Of a stretch of DNA of 64,000 nucleotides, positions 53,100-64,000 are shown piece after piece. The notes under the pieces are model-generated. The model was not told the DNA's origin. It saw only the letters and a program-made list of their open reading frames with translations, and did not search any database. The position numbers were made by a program, and so were the translations under genes. The stretch comes from Blastobasis lacticolella (taxonomy: Eukaryota > Arthropoda > Insecta > Lepidoptera > Blastobasidae): assembly GCA_905147135.1 (NCBI GenBank), contig LR990041.1, positions 10,415,907 through 10,479,906 on the forward strand, read 5' to 3'. The stretch's first letter is position 1; each line of letters starts with the position of its first letter.

Positions 53100-53480
53100 A
53101 GGCTCAAGGCAGGTCCCATTTGGAGTATTGCTCTTACTCGTCTGTGGACGGGAGTGCCTACCAGCATACCAGCCTGGTCCTTATTATTCGATCCAAAAAT
53201 GCACGGTGAGCATTGTCGATTATATAATGATCACATCCACTAAGTCAACAGAGGCATTTCCACTCCCTTGTTCCAACGCTTGTACAGTCAGCTGGGACTC
53301 CCCACGGACCTCCCAGCATGTATGCTGTGTGTAATGTATTGTGAGGACTTCGTTTACTCAGCAATTACTGTACAACGGTGTTTGCTCTGAGGAACAATTT
53401 GCAACCGAATTTGTCGCGAACTGTGCGGTTCCAAAGGAACTTTCTCCCTTGCTCACTAAGGTTGTGGATGATCTCCCTGC
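53100..53480 (+). pseudogene. LINE reverse transcriptase C-terminal fragment
   Basis: In shifting frames it reads GRSHLEYCSYSSVDGSAYQH and LFQRLYSQLGLP, resembling the RSHLEYCSYLWSG region after the RT domain in Jockey/CR1-type LINEs. Stops are frequent. Different subfamily from the 41-43 kb copy. Confidence 0.5.
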
Positions 53481-53884
53481 TCCCTAAAGAGTACATGTTT
53501 TTAAGACAAGTGTGGAAAACACGAGAATTCCAAGTAAATTATTATTGAATTTTCATAAATAAGTACAGTACGACAGTAGCATTAACTTTCTGTAGAAATT
53601 GGTCACTGTAATTTCATTTGTTAACATAATAATGAATGTAGGTACCTATGCCAGCACTTGAATTTTACAAAATTCCTAAATTTATTAAGTAAAGTATAAA
53701 AATGATTCAATACCTTCCGTATTTAAAAAATTTCTAGATTTTAATTAAGGTAACACCTTTTCAGCCGATTGTCAAAAAAAATGTTTTTTGATGCATTTCT
53801 TTTCCAGCAGTGCCACAGAATATTAATAATTTATTGCTATTAAATTGTGGAACTAGTTAAAGACCTTCTTACTTATAAGGTAAA

Positions 53885-53957
53885 TCATAGGCGGCGGTGA
53901 CCACTTTCCATCAGGTGGCCCTCATGCCTGTTTGTCTTCTGTATTTCTGCCTAAAAA
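53885..53957 (+). mobile_element. LINE 3' tail fragment
   Basis: CATAGGCGGCGGTGACCACT, TTCCATCAGGTGGCCCTCAT and TTCTGCCTAAAAAAAA; same tail family as at 2.1 and 12.9 kb. Confidence 0.65.
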
Positions 53958-54289
53958 AAACTCGTTTTAATTATTTACTTACTTGGTAACCTACCTGATA
54001 ACACTAGGCCAATCTGTGTAGATTAATTACAATATAAGTCCAATTTACACATTATATAACAGTATTATCACACACAACTTAAAGCAAAGTTATAGGTAAA
54101 CTATCCATTAATGTTTACGTGAGCTGAACTGAACCCTTGTCAATATTTCATGAATATCTGATAGAGGTTAATTGAGTTATACGCTTTTGGAAAATATTAC
54201 TGCACGTGCCAGTACAATATTCATCTTACTCGTTACGCGTAGTTCTGCACAATTGTAAACAATTGTACTCACCTATGTTGTTATAACGA

Positions 54290-54440
54290 TCTTTACGAGC
54301 GTTTCGCGTTTTGTCTTATCCCTACCCTACCCACCTTACTCTACACCTACCCTATCCTGATGTACGCTTACTCCAAATCGCCTATTTTATCCAAATCGGT
54401 ACAGCCGTTTAGGAGCTAGGTGACAAACACACGTCAAGTA
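54290..54440 (-). mobile_element. Helitron-like fragment
   Basis: CCTACCCTACCCACCTTACT, CTACACCTACCCTATCCTGA and AAATCGGTACAGCCGTTTAG are related to the reversed Lep1-type blocks at 43.5 kb. Confidence 0.45.
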
Positions 54441-54525
54441 GAAACATATATAAGTATAAAAATATCTATTTCTTGTATCTTATCACGTTTTGTTAAATAT
54501 GGAACCCTCATAGGATAACTTTGTT

Positions 54526-54573
54526 GTCCAATGGACAGACATACAGACAGATCTATATGTCTGTCAATTGGAC
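54526..54573. repeat. Near-perfect hairpin
   Basis: GTCCAATGGACAGACATA (54,526-54,543) and TATGTCTGTCAATTGGAC (54,556-54,573) pair at 17 of 18 positions around a 12-base loop. It sits in a GGAACCCTCATAGGA context known from dispersed insect repeats. Confidence 0.75.
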
Positions 54574-56402
54574 ATTCAAGATGAACAAACAACACAATAG
54601 GTACAGCTTAATTCATAAGAAATGTCTTACAGCAGACCTACGGAAGAGGCAGGGAAAATCAGAGAGACAGACTATGTACTGAACTACCTTCCACTAAAAA
54701 ATACTATTAATAGATACTACAATTGTAAATTATAATGGGCACCTAATTAAATACATAACTACATACATGCAAACATACATACTTATATACATATATTATA
54801 TACATTTATAATTATATAGATCTTATGGATAGCAAATGGAAAGCTAATCTTTAACTCGCTTTTTAAAGGTATCAAGCGAAGGACTGATACATACAGTATT
54901 GCCATTTATAACATGATCCTCGAAATACATTCATCAGAACGTGCAGGACACATTCCGTAGTGTAGTAGTAAATCCAAAAACTATGAATTTGTTGACATGA
55001 CATACAAATAAGTATAAAAATTTGCAGTTGGTAAACTGTCATTTATTGTACGGTCGCGTTCATAAGTGCATGACCATTCCTGTGCAGCTGCTAAAAGGGT
55101 TTTTAGCATGTAGCATACTGTTTGAAAGGGAATACATTAGAAAATATTTTAATATTAAAATAATATCAATATCGCTTGTTGATTTGTTTTATTACAATTT
55201 AAATAGTTAGTCAGTTTTCCTTTTAAAAGTCACAATGGTTTTTGACCTAAAAAAAGATTACATGTATTTTTAATTCTTTCTTTCCTACGTATTAATATAT
55301 ACTAATTAATTAAATTTAAAAAGTAATTTGAGGCTGTATTATCAAAAATGTAATATAAAATTTTATTTTATCATACAAAGTATGGAAATTCATTAAAGCA
55401 ATTTTCTTTTACAAAATAAAAAAGCTGCTGCTTAAGAATGAGTTATTTGTACCAGCTAATAGGTCCTTGTTTAGCCAATCACATTTGTTTAACAATGCAC
55501 CTGCCATCCTGTATGTAGCAGTACCTGCAAAAGATCTTTTCTAAAAGTGATTATACACGTATGAACGTGTATTGTACAAGGGAAAGTTGTTTTACCAGCA
55601 GCTGAACCGATTTGGATTTGTTAATTTGGAATCATAAAGCCGCGAGCTATACTTATACCTAACTGTTGTCTAGTACCTTCTAGAATCTTCTAAAATATTT
55701 ATAACATTTACACAACCTGTAAAAGCATTATAAAATCTAAAATTTAACGCTCCTACTTAATTTGGCAAGCATACTGAAGCGACGCGCGAAATCTTTTAAG
55801 CTTTTGCAAGTCAGATCCGCATAAAAGCCTTATATTTGGGCACGTCCTGGTTGGCAAGCAGGAAATCGCGGAAATGGTAGTAAATAGCCCTCAATTGTGT
55901 GCTGAAATTGGCTCTTTTGATCGAAAAAGTATTAGCAAGCGATTGTAGGTAGGTTGTATTTCGACGCGACGTCGCGGCCTAGTACAACCTATGCGTGAAA
56001 GAATACTCGGCGCACTAAAGTCTTTTGAAACTTTTCTCCGACGTATTTTATTAGGCATAAGTGCTTGTGGTGTTCCTTAGGATAGTCGTTTCAGTATATT
56101 GTGCTATTTCACTTTTATAAAGGAAAGAAATTATGGTAAGAAAATCTTTGATTAATTATATTTCTATGGTATGATGGTAAGTAAATTATATGCTAGTAAA
56201 TTTTATTTAGATATTGTACTGAAATAAAATATTAATCGTCGTCTATACCTACATAAAGGAAATACCAGGGTTTCGAAGACTTGCAGCAGAATTGCATGAA
56301 ACTTCAGAATTTTCCAATTTTCTACTTATTCGCGACCGATCACAATATTAAATTAATGGCAGCGTCCTCGTATTAACTAGGTTTATGTAACCTACTAGTA
56401 GT
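54574..56402. other. AT-rich DNA, no supported gene
   Basis: ATAC/CATA microsatellite-like run near 54,765-54,815. The 62-codon ORF at 55,022 has no motif. Nothing else supported. Confidence 0.5.
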
Positions 56403-57071
56403 GATTAGCGCTTTCAATGTGACCCTGAAAGCTGTAGCTGATTGGGGTGAAGTCAACCTGGTCAAGTTCAATACTTCCAAGACTCAGGCATGTCTCTTCT
56501 CAGCGAAACGTATGCTTTCCACCTAACACGGTCTTTCCGAGGTAAGTCGTTGCCTTTGGCCGACTAGTTGGTGCTGCTTGGTGTTACCCTATCATCAGAC
56601 CTAAACTTTGGACCATATGATGAGTCAAGAACCCAATTGGCTTCTAAAAAACTTGGTGTCCTCGCCAAGGTGAGGAAGTACTTCACACCTGGACAGCTTC
56701 TTAATTTATAGCAAGCACAAGTCCGGCCATGTATGGAGTAATGTAGTCACTTCTGGGATGGGTCCGCCAAGTATCAGCTTGAAGCTCTTGACTTTATCGA
56801 CAGACGTGCCAAAAGACTGATTGGTGATGATTCGCTTGTCGAGTCTCGCCTTCTGGGTCTGGTACACCGACCGTCTTTTATCGAATTTACTTCGGTAAGT
56901 GCTCCCAGGTGGTCCACAACCTCATTCCACCGTGCCCTTTTTATTATCGAACAACGAAGAGGACAAAAAATCGTCATCCATTTATTTATTTATCTCGTAC
57001 CAAGCGTTTTGCATCCACTCTTTCCATCAGGTGAGTTGAGGTCAAATGCAAGCCTATTGTCAATAAAAAAA
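56403..57071 (+). pseudogene. Jockey/CR1-type LINE 3' fragment with tail
   Basis: Reads LKAVADWGEVNLVKFNTSKT, QACLFSAKR, LASKKLGVLAKVRKYFTPGQ and DGSAKYQLEALDFIDRRAKR, collinear with 42,760-43,200 of the larger LINE. It ends with CTTTCCATCAGGTGAGTTGA, CAAGCCTATTGTC and AATAAAAAAAAA. This links the CATCAGGTG tail to the LINE ORF. A non-LINE stretch with a TTTATTTATTTA run may interrupt it at 56,975. Stops are present; inactive. Confidence 0.8.
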
Positions 57072-57689
57072 AAACTGTCCTTAGAAGCGACTTCACACAG
57101 CACAAGTCTACTCGTGACCATGACGCATGCAACTGCGTCGAAATATCGACGTAACCATAATAATAATCGTGGTAACAAACCCGATAATAGGTGTAGTGAA
57201 AGTATAATGAATAACTATGAAAGTCTTAAAATCTATACAACTCCATAGAGATTAAGACTCAAAGAGAAGAAACTGACAATTGTTTGTTATGGGTAACGTT
57301 ACTTTTGACTATCAAAAGAACTTAAATTTGTATGCGAACGAACTCGCTTCTTAAAATACAATATTCCTATAAACGGAAATGAAAATAAACTTGCATTTTT
57401 CATCGTACATTCGCAACATTAATGCCGGAGCAGAACACGCTCAGATAGCCATCACATGTTCTTTGAACTTTGCCTTCTCTTTAACATTCAACAGAGTGTG
57501 AAAAAGACAGGGAATTGTAGCTCACGGAGAAATGCTACAATAAGTAGCCATTTGAAATGATGCTGTTCTTGTTAGTAACTCAAATAAAATTATAAGTTTA
57601 TACATATTATCGGATTATTTACTACGGATACCAAATAACATTGTACTCAGAAAGCTTTGTTAAGAGGTTATTCATTATTTTGTTAAATC
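57072..57689. other. AT-rich DNA
   Basis: Nothing supported. Confidence 0.45.
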
Positions 57690-58440
57690 TTCTCAAATAA
57701 CTCTCTATTTGCGTCCATAGACAGATCCAAACCAATTTTCAAATGATATTTTCCAGTCGGCATTAGACAGCTCTTCAACCGCCTTTTCAAATGCAACCAT
57801 TGCATGCATTTTCCGGTGACGAAAGCTGTTTTCCATGGAGATTTTTTATTTTCGGGAATAAAATAAGTTGCATGATACCATATCGGGGCTGTAAGGGGGA
57901 TGACCTATAAGTTTGATTGGTGTACTGTCCAGAAAGTTCCTTGTTTTAAGGCGCGTTGTCGTTGTGAAGCTCACGGAGATCGGTGTACGTTCGCTTGTTG
58001 CTCAGAACAGTAAAAACTTTTGGTAAACGTTTGGTAACGTACCATTCGGCATTGACACTTCTTTGATCTCATAGAGGAACTGATACCAAATAACCAGTAA
58101 AAGAAAAAAAATTGCAATCAAAAGTTTCCCTGCACTTCTCGCTCGCTTCTCTTCGGTATATGGTGCATTTTGAAACAGCCACATGACCGACTAACGTTTC
58201 TGGATTCATCACCAGTAATGATGTCGTCAACACGCCGAGATGAGCCTGTTTAAAATGTTTCTATCATGCCTCGGTACCATTCTACACGAGCCTCCTTCTG
58301 TGCCTGCGTTAGAATATGCCCATGGACAATTTCATGCACACTTCTTTTGTAACAGCCGTTTTAGGGCGGCTACTTCTTTCTTCATCCATCAAATTCACGA
58401 AAAGCACTTAGACAACTTTTTCTGCCGATGAGTATAGTTA
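57690..58440 (-). pseudogene. mariner-like transposase pseudogene
   Basis: Read on the minus strand in changing frames: RSSRPKTAVTKEV (N-terminal linker), QAQKEARVEWYRGMIETF, DDIITGDES (first catalytic D), WLFQNAPYTEEKRARSAGKL, LHNDNAP (second D region), GHPPYSPDM (D34D region) and ELSNADWKISFENWFGS near the C-terminus. Mariner transposases are about 340-350 residues with a D,D34D triad and cut-and-paste at TA. At least three frameshifts and several stops are present, and the helix-turn-helix part is missing. Terminal repeats were not located. Confidence 0.82.
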
Positions 58441-58609
58441 TAGTTAAATTACAATGAAAATCAACTGATGTATTTATACAAAGACATCCTTGGTTAAATA
58501 TGCGGGTCATAATTACCCCTCCTCCAAGTCCGTGTAACAATTTTCCAACCTCATGACGCCGGTTTATTACAATTTGTCGACTTCAGAACGACTGCACCCA
58601 TTAAAAATA

Positions 58610-58795
58610 TGCTAAGGCAATTCACACAGCGCCATCTAACACCAAAGTAAGCAAAGCTTATGTTGTGGGTGCTAGATAACTGATAAACTACTTATTATAA
58701 CTAAATTGAAATTAAAATTAATTGTTTCAATTTCTGCGCGACCGGGAATCGAACCCGGACCTCTACGTGGCAGACCGGCTTTTACTATGTAATTC
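58610..58795 (-). mobile_element. SINE-B copy
   Basis: On the minus strand the head reads CCGGGTTCGATTCCCGGTCG (B box), and the 3' part ends CTAGATGGCGCTGTGTGAAT-like sequence. On the plus strand ATTCACACAGCGCCATCTAA, GTTGTGGGTGCTAGATAACT and GCGACCGGGAATCGAACCCG are visible. A second tRNA-derived SINE family, with a head different from SINE-A. Confidence 0.75.
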
Positions 58796-59309
58796 TGTTT
58801 TTAGGTTTGTCATTGTCAGGACAGGCGTGTATAAGAAAAAAGACATAGGGTAAGGTCTGGTAGCTCTACCCCTACGCTACTACGGGTACTACCCCTACTA
58901 CCCCTGGGTAGGACTAGGTAGCTTATAAAAAAAAAACATTATTTCATACTAGCCATCTAGTTAAGTATCGATTTGTATTCCGGTATCCTCCGCTATGAAA
59001 AACTTAGTAATAATAGCACCAGGTGAAGGTAAAATTATGTATACCGCTTCTTGTCCGGGATTACTATTCCAATAAATAAGGCTCAAGTAATTCCTATAAT
59101 TCCGTTACTATTTACAGTTACAGCAACCTACACTTAACTGGGTCAACGATAAATTACAATTACCGAATTTACTTTTCAAAATTGATTTAGTAAGTTCATT
59201 CGCTATTTTTCTTTCCAGAATTGAAAAGCGAATTGAATTGTTAGACATTTCCTATTAGCACTATTTTTCCTTATATAATTAAATTTTTAGGAATTAAACA
59301 GCTACTTAT
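58796..59309. other. Non-coding DNA
   Basis: A (CCCCTACTA)n-like stretch at 58,860-58,910; otherwise nothing supported. Confidence 0.45.
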
Positions 59310-59310
59310 G

Positions 59311-59430
59311 GCCGTTTTTACTAAAGTTAGGAATTGCTTAAGTTCCGTCTTAACTGTTTTTAGCCAATCAGCAACGTCCAAATTGAGATAAGAAGGAACT
59401 TAGCCTATTCCTAAGTTTAGTGAAAATGGC
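59311..59430. mobile_element. 120-bp foldback element
   Basis: GCCGTTTTTACTAAAGTTAG...GTCTTA (59,311-59,352) is repeated inverted at 59,389-59,430 with a few mismatches and a 36-base spacer. Size and arms suggest a very short MITE; target duplication unclear. Confidence 0.65.
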
Positions 59431-60087
59431 AATTAGTCTTGGAAAGCTAATTAATAAAGAGAACCGAAATTATACACACCTATAACATACACACATGTAC
59501 ATTAGGGTGTCCCGAGAATTTTTTTCTTGGATTTTCTTAACGCAAAGCCTCTTAAAATTTGCGTAACTGATAGCAGATTACCATAATAATAAAAATAATA
59601 AAATAAAATTTGATCGTCAGGGTTCTACCGATCTTTGAAGTTCTAAAAAATTATGATATTTCGCTACTCCAGATTTCAGCTTTATATTATATCTCTTTCT
59701 TGTTTTTCTTAACTCAAGACCTATCAAAAGTTGCGTAATTAATCGTAGATTACTCAAATAACTCTAAAAACCAAATAAAACTATACCTTTAGGGTTCTAC
59801 AGACCGTCAAAGTTTTTAAAAATTTACAAATTTAATGTAATATTTCGCTATCCTATTTTAGACGTAAATATGAAAAATATTTAGTTATTATTTTATTAAG
59901 TTGTAATACAAACACGATATTTAGATTTTTATACAACAATATGTTATCGGCGACCTCGAATTAGCAGATTGGGACTTGCAAATTCAAAGTCAGTTACCTG
60001 CGACTACCTGGTACGTTTCAACTTGTTTCGAGGACTTTGTGGCTTTTGGACTTAACTCGCTAGTGTTTTTTCGAATTCAAAGTACTA

Positions 60088-60120
60088 CTTTTACACTGTA
60101 GTTGCGATACAGTGTAAAAG
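60088..60120. repeat. Perfect 13-bp hairpin
   Basis: CTTTTACACTGTA (60,088-60,100) and TACAGTGTAAAAG (60,108-60,120) pair fully around the loop GTTGCGA. Confidence 0.85.
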
Positions 60121-60348
60121 GAGATTTTGTGACTTTATTTGAATAATAAGTTCGAGACGTCGTGAGGCACTTCCGCTATATTGAGAACATACTAAGAATT
60201 TGACGATCGGTAGCGCTATTTTATTAGTCAAGAACGACTTGAAATGGAAGTACCGATAATAGAAAGAATATATCTAATTCAGTAATACTTATATGGGACT
60301 GTTTCAGAAAATACCAACAATATTTGGACCCAAAGCTTCCATTCTAAT

Positions 60349-60405
60349 CTATACTAATATAATAAAGAGAAAATGTTTGATTGTTTGTTTGTATTGATAA
60401 GCTTA
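60349..60405 (+). mobile_element. Helitron-like 5' end fragment
   Basis: TCTATACTAATATAATAAAG and TTTGATTGTTTGTTTGTA match the start of a common lepidopteran Helitron-like family. Lies inside the 59.5-61.5 kb element. Confidence 0.5.
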
Positions 60406-61559
60406 ACAATTACTACTTACTACAATTTAAAAAGCTTTTAGACTTCTTCTTTAGTGTAGGTACTTCATATGAATCTTGTTTGTATTTGAGCTTGAAACCT
60501 AAGGAAGTTCTCATCAATGAGAGAAGTTTAATGTTAGGAAAATGGTAATGAGTAGTATTGATTAAAAATAAAGGACTAGATTGATAAAAAGACATCATAG
60601 GAAAATTTAAGCCTCTTAGAAAACCGATTCTGTTTCTGCAAATTGTGATTAGTGCTTGAATCTTCCTCAGAAGTATGTTCCAAAGGCATCTCCGACATAA
60701 ACGACCTCGAGAGAGACACCACTGACTTCAACAGCGAATAGAAAAACAGTAAGCTAACAAAGTAGCTAAGCTCTGTGACAGATAATGTTTATCGATGCGA
60801 TCTGCTGCTGCTGTTTTGCCTGACATCCTCTTGGTTTCTACCAAAGATTTAACTTAATAATAGTAAAAGCTAGAAAAGCTGAAAGTAGCACTAAAATCAG
60901 AATAAAAACTTTCAAAATTAACTTCTCTGTTGAAGATTATACATAAATTATTGTGTGACAGGGAAATCCGCAACGCCGGTTATTCACTGCACCGCCGATT
61001 TTTCAGCATCTTTCTAATGACGACTTTTAAATCATGGCAAATGATAAAAGCTTGGAAATTGTTGACTATCCTTGTTATACACAATCTGTGGTAACAGAGG
61101 CCTCACATAGTGTTACTGTGTTACTGACGCTAATGCTTGAGATGGCTTCATTGGAATATGCAATCACGAACAGAAATCCATAATTTTTGACTCAATAACA
61201 AGCAAACTAAAATAAAAAATATTCTATTGATTATATATTGATTATATGCTCTTTTTGAATATTCTGTTTTTTTATGCTAAATTTCTTTAATTTTTATATT
61301 TTAGTATAAAATAAGCTTGAATTTGTATTATTTTAAGCAAGTGGAAAATTTCTGTAAATATTTAAAATTCCCAAATTTTCAAAGTTCGGTAGAGCCCTCA
61401 AGATTACACATAATTCAAATATTTTTACAATTTTCATAATCTGTGTAAAATTACGCAAATTTTGATACCTCTTGCGATTGTGTAGCTTGAAATATTTTTT
61501 TTCTCATACATGGACGGGACACCCTAATGTACATAGGTACATAAACTGTTAAAAGTGTA

Positions 61560-61772
61560 TTTTTTTTGACAAATTCACACAGCGCTATCTAGCAACAAAG
61601 TAAGCAATGCTTGTGTATACTTTTTTTTTAAATACTTATCTATTATACATACTACACCCAGACCCGTAACTGAAATTAAATTTCATCATTTCCATTTTTG
61701 CTTGGCTGGGAGTCGAACCCGAGACCTCTGCGTGGCGACCGGCATGTTAACACTGAACCACTCAGGTCGTCA
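61560..61772 (-). mobile_element. SINE-B copy
   Basis: ATTCACACAGCGCTATCTAG, AAAGTAAGCAATGCTTGTGT, then TGGGAGTCGAACCCGAGACC and TAACACTGAACCACTCAGG. On the minus strand the last two are the tRNA-like B box and A-box regions. Confidence 0.75.
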
Positions 61773-61979
61773 CTTTAATCAACCTAAGTGGCAAAGTTGA
61801 TATAATGTTACAAATTAGCTTAATGGACAAGGGAAGCCTCATATTACGAAAGCAAAGTAAAAAGTAAGGGGCAAGATCATTTTCTTTAATCGTTTTATAA
61901 TCTATATAGCATCAAAGGTTTTACATTATTGTTGCCTGTAGAAAATACACATATTTTATTTTGAAAATATTTGCTGACG
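61773..61979. other. Non-coding DNA
   Basis: Nothing supported. Confidence 0.4.
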
Positions 61980-62062
61980 GGACAAGACTGGTCTTTGTGA
62001 CGATTTTTGGGAGAGCCCTATGCCCAGCAGTGGTCGCCTTTAGACTGATATGATTTATGAAT
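61980..62062 (+). mobile_element. RTE-type LINE 3' end fragment
   Basis: GGGAGAGCCCTATGCCCAGC, AGTGGTCGCC and AGACTGATATGAT resemble the 50.6-kb RTE end (GGGAGGCCTATGACCAGCAG, TGGGCGTC, GCTGATATGATGATG). Confidence 0.55.
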
Positions 62063-62072
62063 GTTTGTGTAC

Positions 62073-62398
62073 TTACATTTTTTGAAATCATCTTGGCGTT
62101 AATGTCCCGTTTGTGCTCTCGAGCACGAGGGCCTGGGGTCCACCTTGACTATGATCCTGGATTTGGAAGAATTACATGACCCTGCTACCAGGGGACGAGG
62201 ATTGGATCATGGTTACACAATGTGCAAGTGTCATCACGATGTTTTCTCTCACCGTAAGCGCATCGGTTAACATTCAACTAATGTACATAAGAGTCATTGG
62301 TGCATGGCCACAGTAGAAGCTGTAACGCTACATGAAACCGGTACCTCTCGCTTACGAGTCGGATACCTTAACCACTCGGCCACCGACGCTCCACCGAC
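62073..62398 (-). mobile_element. SINE-A, reverse copy with target duplication
   Basis: On the minus strand: head GAGCGTCGGTGGCCGAGTGG, CCGACTCGTAAGCGAGAGGT and a B box replaced by TTTCATGTAGCG; body with the hairpin region deleted. It ends CGCCAAGATGATTTCAAAAA. Flanked by GTTTGTGTAC at 62,063-62,072 and 62,399-62,408. Confidence 0.87.
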
Positions 62399-62408
62399 GT
62401 TTGTGTAC

Positions 62409-63119
62409 ATGACCAGATGAAATGACAGTTACACATTTCTAATTCCGAACGAGTGTTATTATTCTAATCTGATAAAAATAATTCCACCAGCAAATCCGTG
62501 GACACAAGTGCAAACGGATCCGATCAAAGCTCTTTGTGATAAACAACGTTTACGATATTACATCAGGTTGATGCCGGGACCCATACTTGATACGGGTCAC
62601 CTTCGCCCGTCACGCCGACGGTTTTGGATTAATCAACCACAAATTCTAACGCCCTTCAAAGCAAGACCGTCAATACAAGTTCTCAAACTATTCTTAAGCT
62701 GGGATTAAGTTATATTTAACCGGTCTAGGCTGACGAGGTGTCTTGGTTATGTTGGAGGTCGGTACTGGGGCGAGGGTCGCGACCGCCGAGCAGAAACTTT
62801 ATACAAATTCTAGTTAATGAGAAAGGCTATCGGACGGCCGGTGACGGGCAATTTATCACAATTTTGCGATACATACTGCCGCGGGCGGTTGCATGTGCTG
62901 TAGGGATCGTTGTGATAGATTTTTACCAGTAGGACCCTGTAGAGCTAGGGGAGGATTGCCCTTGATAAGCCAATTTCTGCCATCAAGCAAAAGTTATTGC
63001 AATACACGCTTGTAGTTCGTTTCTTCTTTTTTTATATATATTTGTTTATTTGGTATGTGTAAGTGTTCCCGGATTTTCTCTATTATAATGCGCATATGTT
63101 AATGAACATTCCGGAAGAA
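62409..63119. other. Non-coding DNA
   Basis: Two 64-66 codon ORFs (62,508 and 62,738) lie in a GC-richer stretch but lack motifs. Nothing supported. Confidence 0.4.
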
Positions 63120-63205
63120 TCATCTAAATGATAGTGAAAACCGCATTAAAATCTGTTGTGTGGCAGACTGACAGACACGACTTTTATTTTATACTATTGA
63201 TAATT
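63120..63205 (-). mobile_element. Helitron-like fragment
   Basis: TGAAAACCGCATTAAAATCT, GTTGTGTGGCAGACTGACAG and TTTTATTTTATACTATTG follow the reversed Lep1-type order. Confidence 0.5.
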
Positions 63206-64000
63206 CTTGGTTAACATAGAAATTACTGTAACCGGCTAAATGATGTTTGGTTTGTATACGAATACTAACTTTCTTTTATTACTTTTGCGCTTCAATGAAA
63301 CAAAACGGTCCGTTATTATCTCCATTTTATTTCTTGCCAAGAAGGTAAACTGTTTCTATATCTGGCCATCAATCTAATAGGGTATTATTGACTATTCGTC
63401 TTACTAATAGCCTCGGAGACATAAATGACCCGGCGTAATGGCCTAGTCAATTTCCTCGTAATTTCAGTCCGTGTGTAGGTAACGACGAATTTCTACCGCC
63501 TACGGTCCAATGACTAGCAAAAGTGCTATGAATATCGGAACTGGCCCAAAATACCCGCGCGTATTTATTACGAAAATTCCCTATAAGCCCCTATCTTGAG
63601 ATTAGGAGGGAGAGAAACCGTTTTTTTTCTTCACAATCTACAGGTTGTGATCGTTTAATGTGTAACGGCAATTATTAAGTAAATATAACAGATATATTAA
63701 AAAACATATGAGACGATGTTGAAAGTATTGTATCTAATGAGTAAAACGACATCAATAACTTATCTAAATAATATTCTACAAGTATATCCGAAATATTAAC
63801 TTAAATCCTTCCATATATTTATTTTGACATCACTGTCATTAAATGAAATTTAAAGTATTGGTTGGAATTTGTAATTCGATGTCCTTGAAAATACTGTTAA
63901 TTAAGGTACACATCAAATATTTACAGTTATAGGTAAAACTAAACACAAAACATCTAAAATACTAAAAATATATGCTAACACATATAAAATACGTCAAACT
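63206..64000. other. AT-rich DNA to the end of the window
   Basis: A more balanced patch at 63,420-63,600 (CCCGGCGTAATGGCCTAGTC) has no ORF. Nothing supported. Confidence 0.45.

Larger units (their letters stand above)
59505..61534. mobile_element. 2.0-kb inverted-repeat element with internal tandem repeats
   Basis: Both ends carry ATGTACATTAGGGTGTCCCG (59,505-59,524; inverted at 61,515-61,534). The similarity continues inward in diverged form for about 150 bp (AAAATTTGCGTAA, AGATTA, GGGTTCTACCGATCTTTGAA on the left; matching inverted words at 61,380-61,470). The left side has a tandem copy of about 180 bp (59,525-59,690 and 59,695-59,873), each ending ATATTTCGCTA. No transposase ORF. A TA at each border could be the target duplication. 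Confidence 0.7.

Noticed and set aside
58735..58790. tRNA gene on the minus strand (B box GGTTCGATTCCCGG)
   Set aside because: No complete cloverleaf; it is the head of SINE-B.

Overview
This is a 64 kb window of a eukaryotic genome, almost certainly a moth or butterfly. The reasons are the SINE, LINE and Helitron-like families with tails typical of Lepidoptera, the many (TAGG)n/(CCTA)n-like microsatellites, and LTR elements of the Ty3/mag and BEL-Pao types. I see no complete host gene, no rRNA and no functional tRNA gene. The window reads as intergenic or intronic DNA densely loaded with mobile elements.

Layout. 0-4 kb: Helitron-like fragment, a MITE with long inverted ends, AT-rich DNA. 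4,019-11,098: a BEL/Pao LTR retrotransposon with both LTRs and a 5-bp target duplication (AATAG). It is broken by stops, frameshifts, a deletion in the reverse transcriptase and nested insertions. 11-22.5 kb: MITE-like palindrome, three copies of a tRNA-derived SINE (SINE-A below), LINE ends, Helitron-like pieces and GC-rich non-coding islands. 22,559-28,103: an LTR element with 458-bp LTRs that differ at one base and a 4.6-kb interior with no retroelement genes but a 15/16-bp minisatellite. This LARD-like non-autonomous element is the most unusual object in the window. 28-31 kb: SINE and LINE fragments and an AT-poor possible regulatory island. 31,429-36,067: a young mag-like Ty3/Gypsy element on the minus strand with identical 133-bp LTRs, GTATT target duplication, primer binding site, gag and a 1,075-residue pol ORF. 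A single in-frame TGA lies between gag and the zinc knuckles. 36-44 kb: an 888-bp inverted-repeat DNA transposon with an 8-bp target duplication, then a decayed Jockey/CR1-type LINE with endonuclease and reverse transcriptase remnants. 44-64 kb: SINE-A copies, a 451-bp hAT-type MITE (8-bp target duplication), a complete 205-bp Helitron-like element, LINE and RTE ends, a dead mariner transposase, a 2-kb inverted-repeat element with internal tandem repeats, and SINE-B copies.

How the parts relate. The only long intact reading frame is the mag-like pol. SINE-A, SINE-B, the MITEs, the Helitron-like pieces and the LARD-like element all depend on enzymes made elsewhere. Nesting gives relative ages: a LINE end sits inside the BEL gag, and the LARD-like element lies against a truncated SINE-B copy. 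Family names come from recognised motifs and were not checked against a database.
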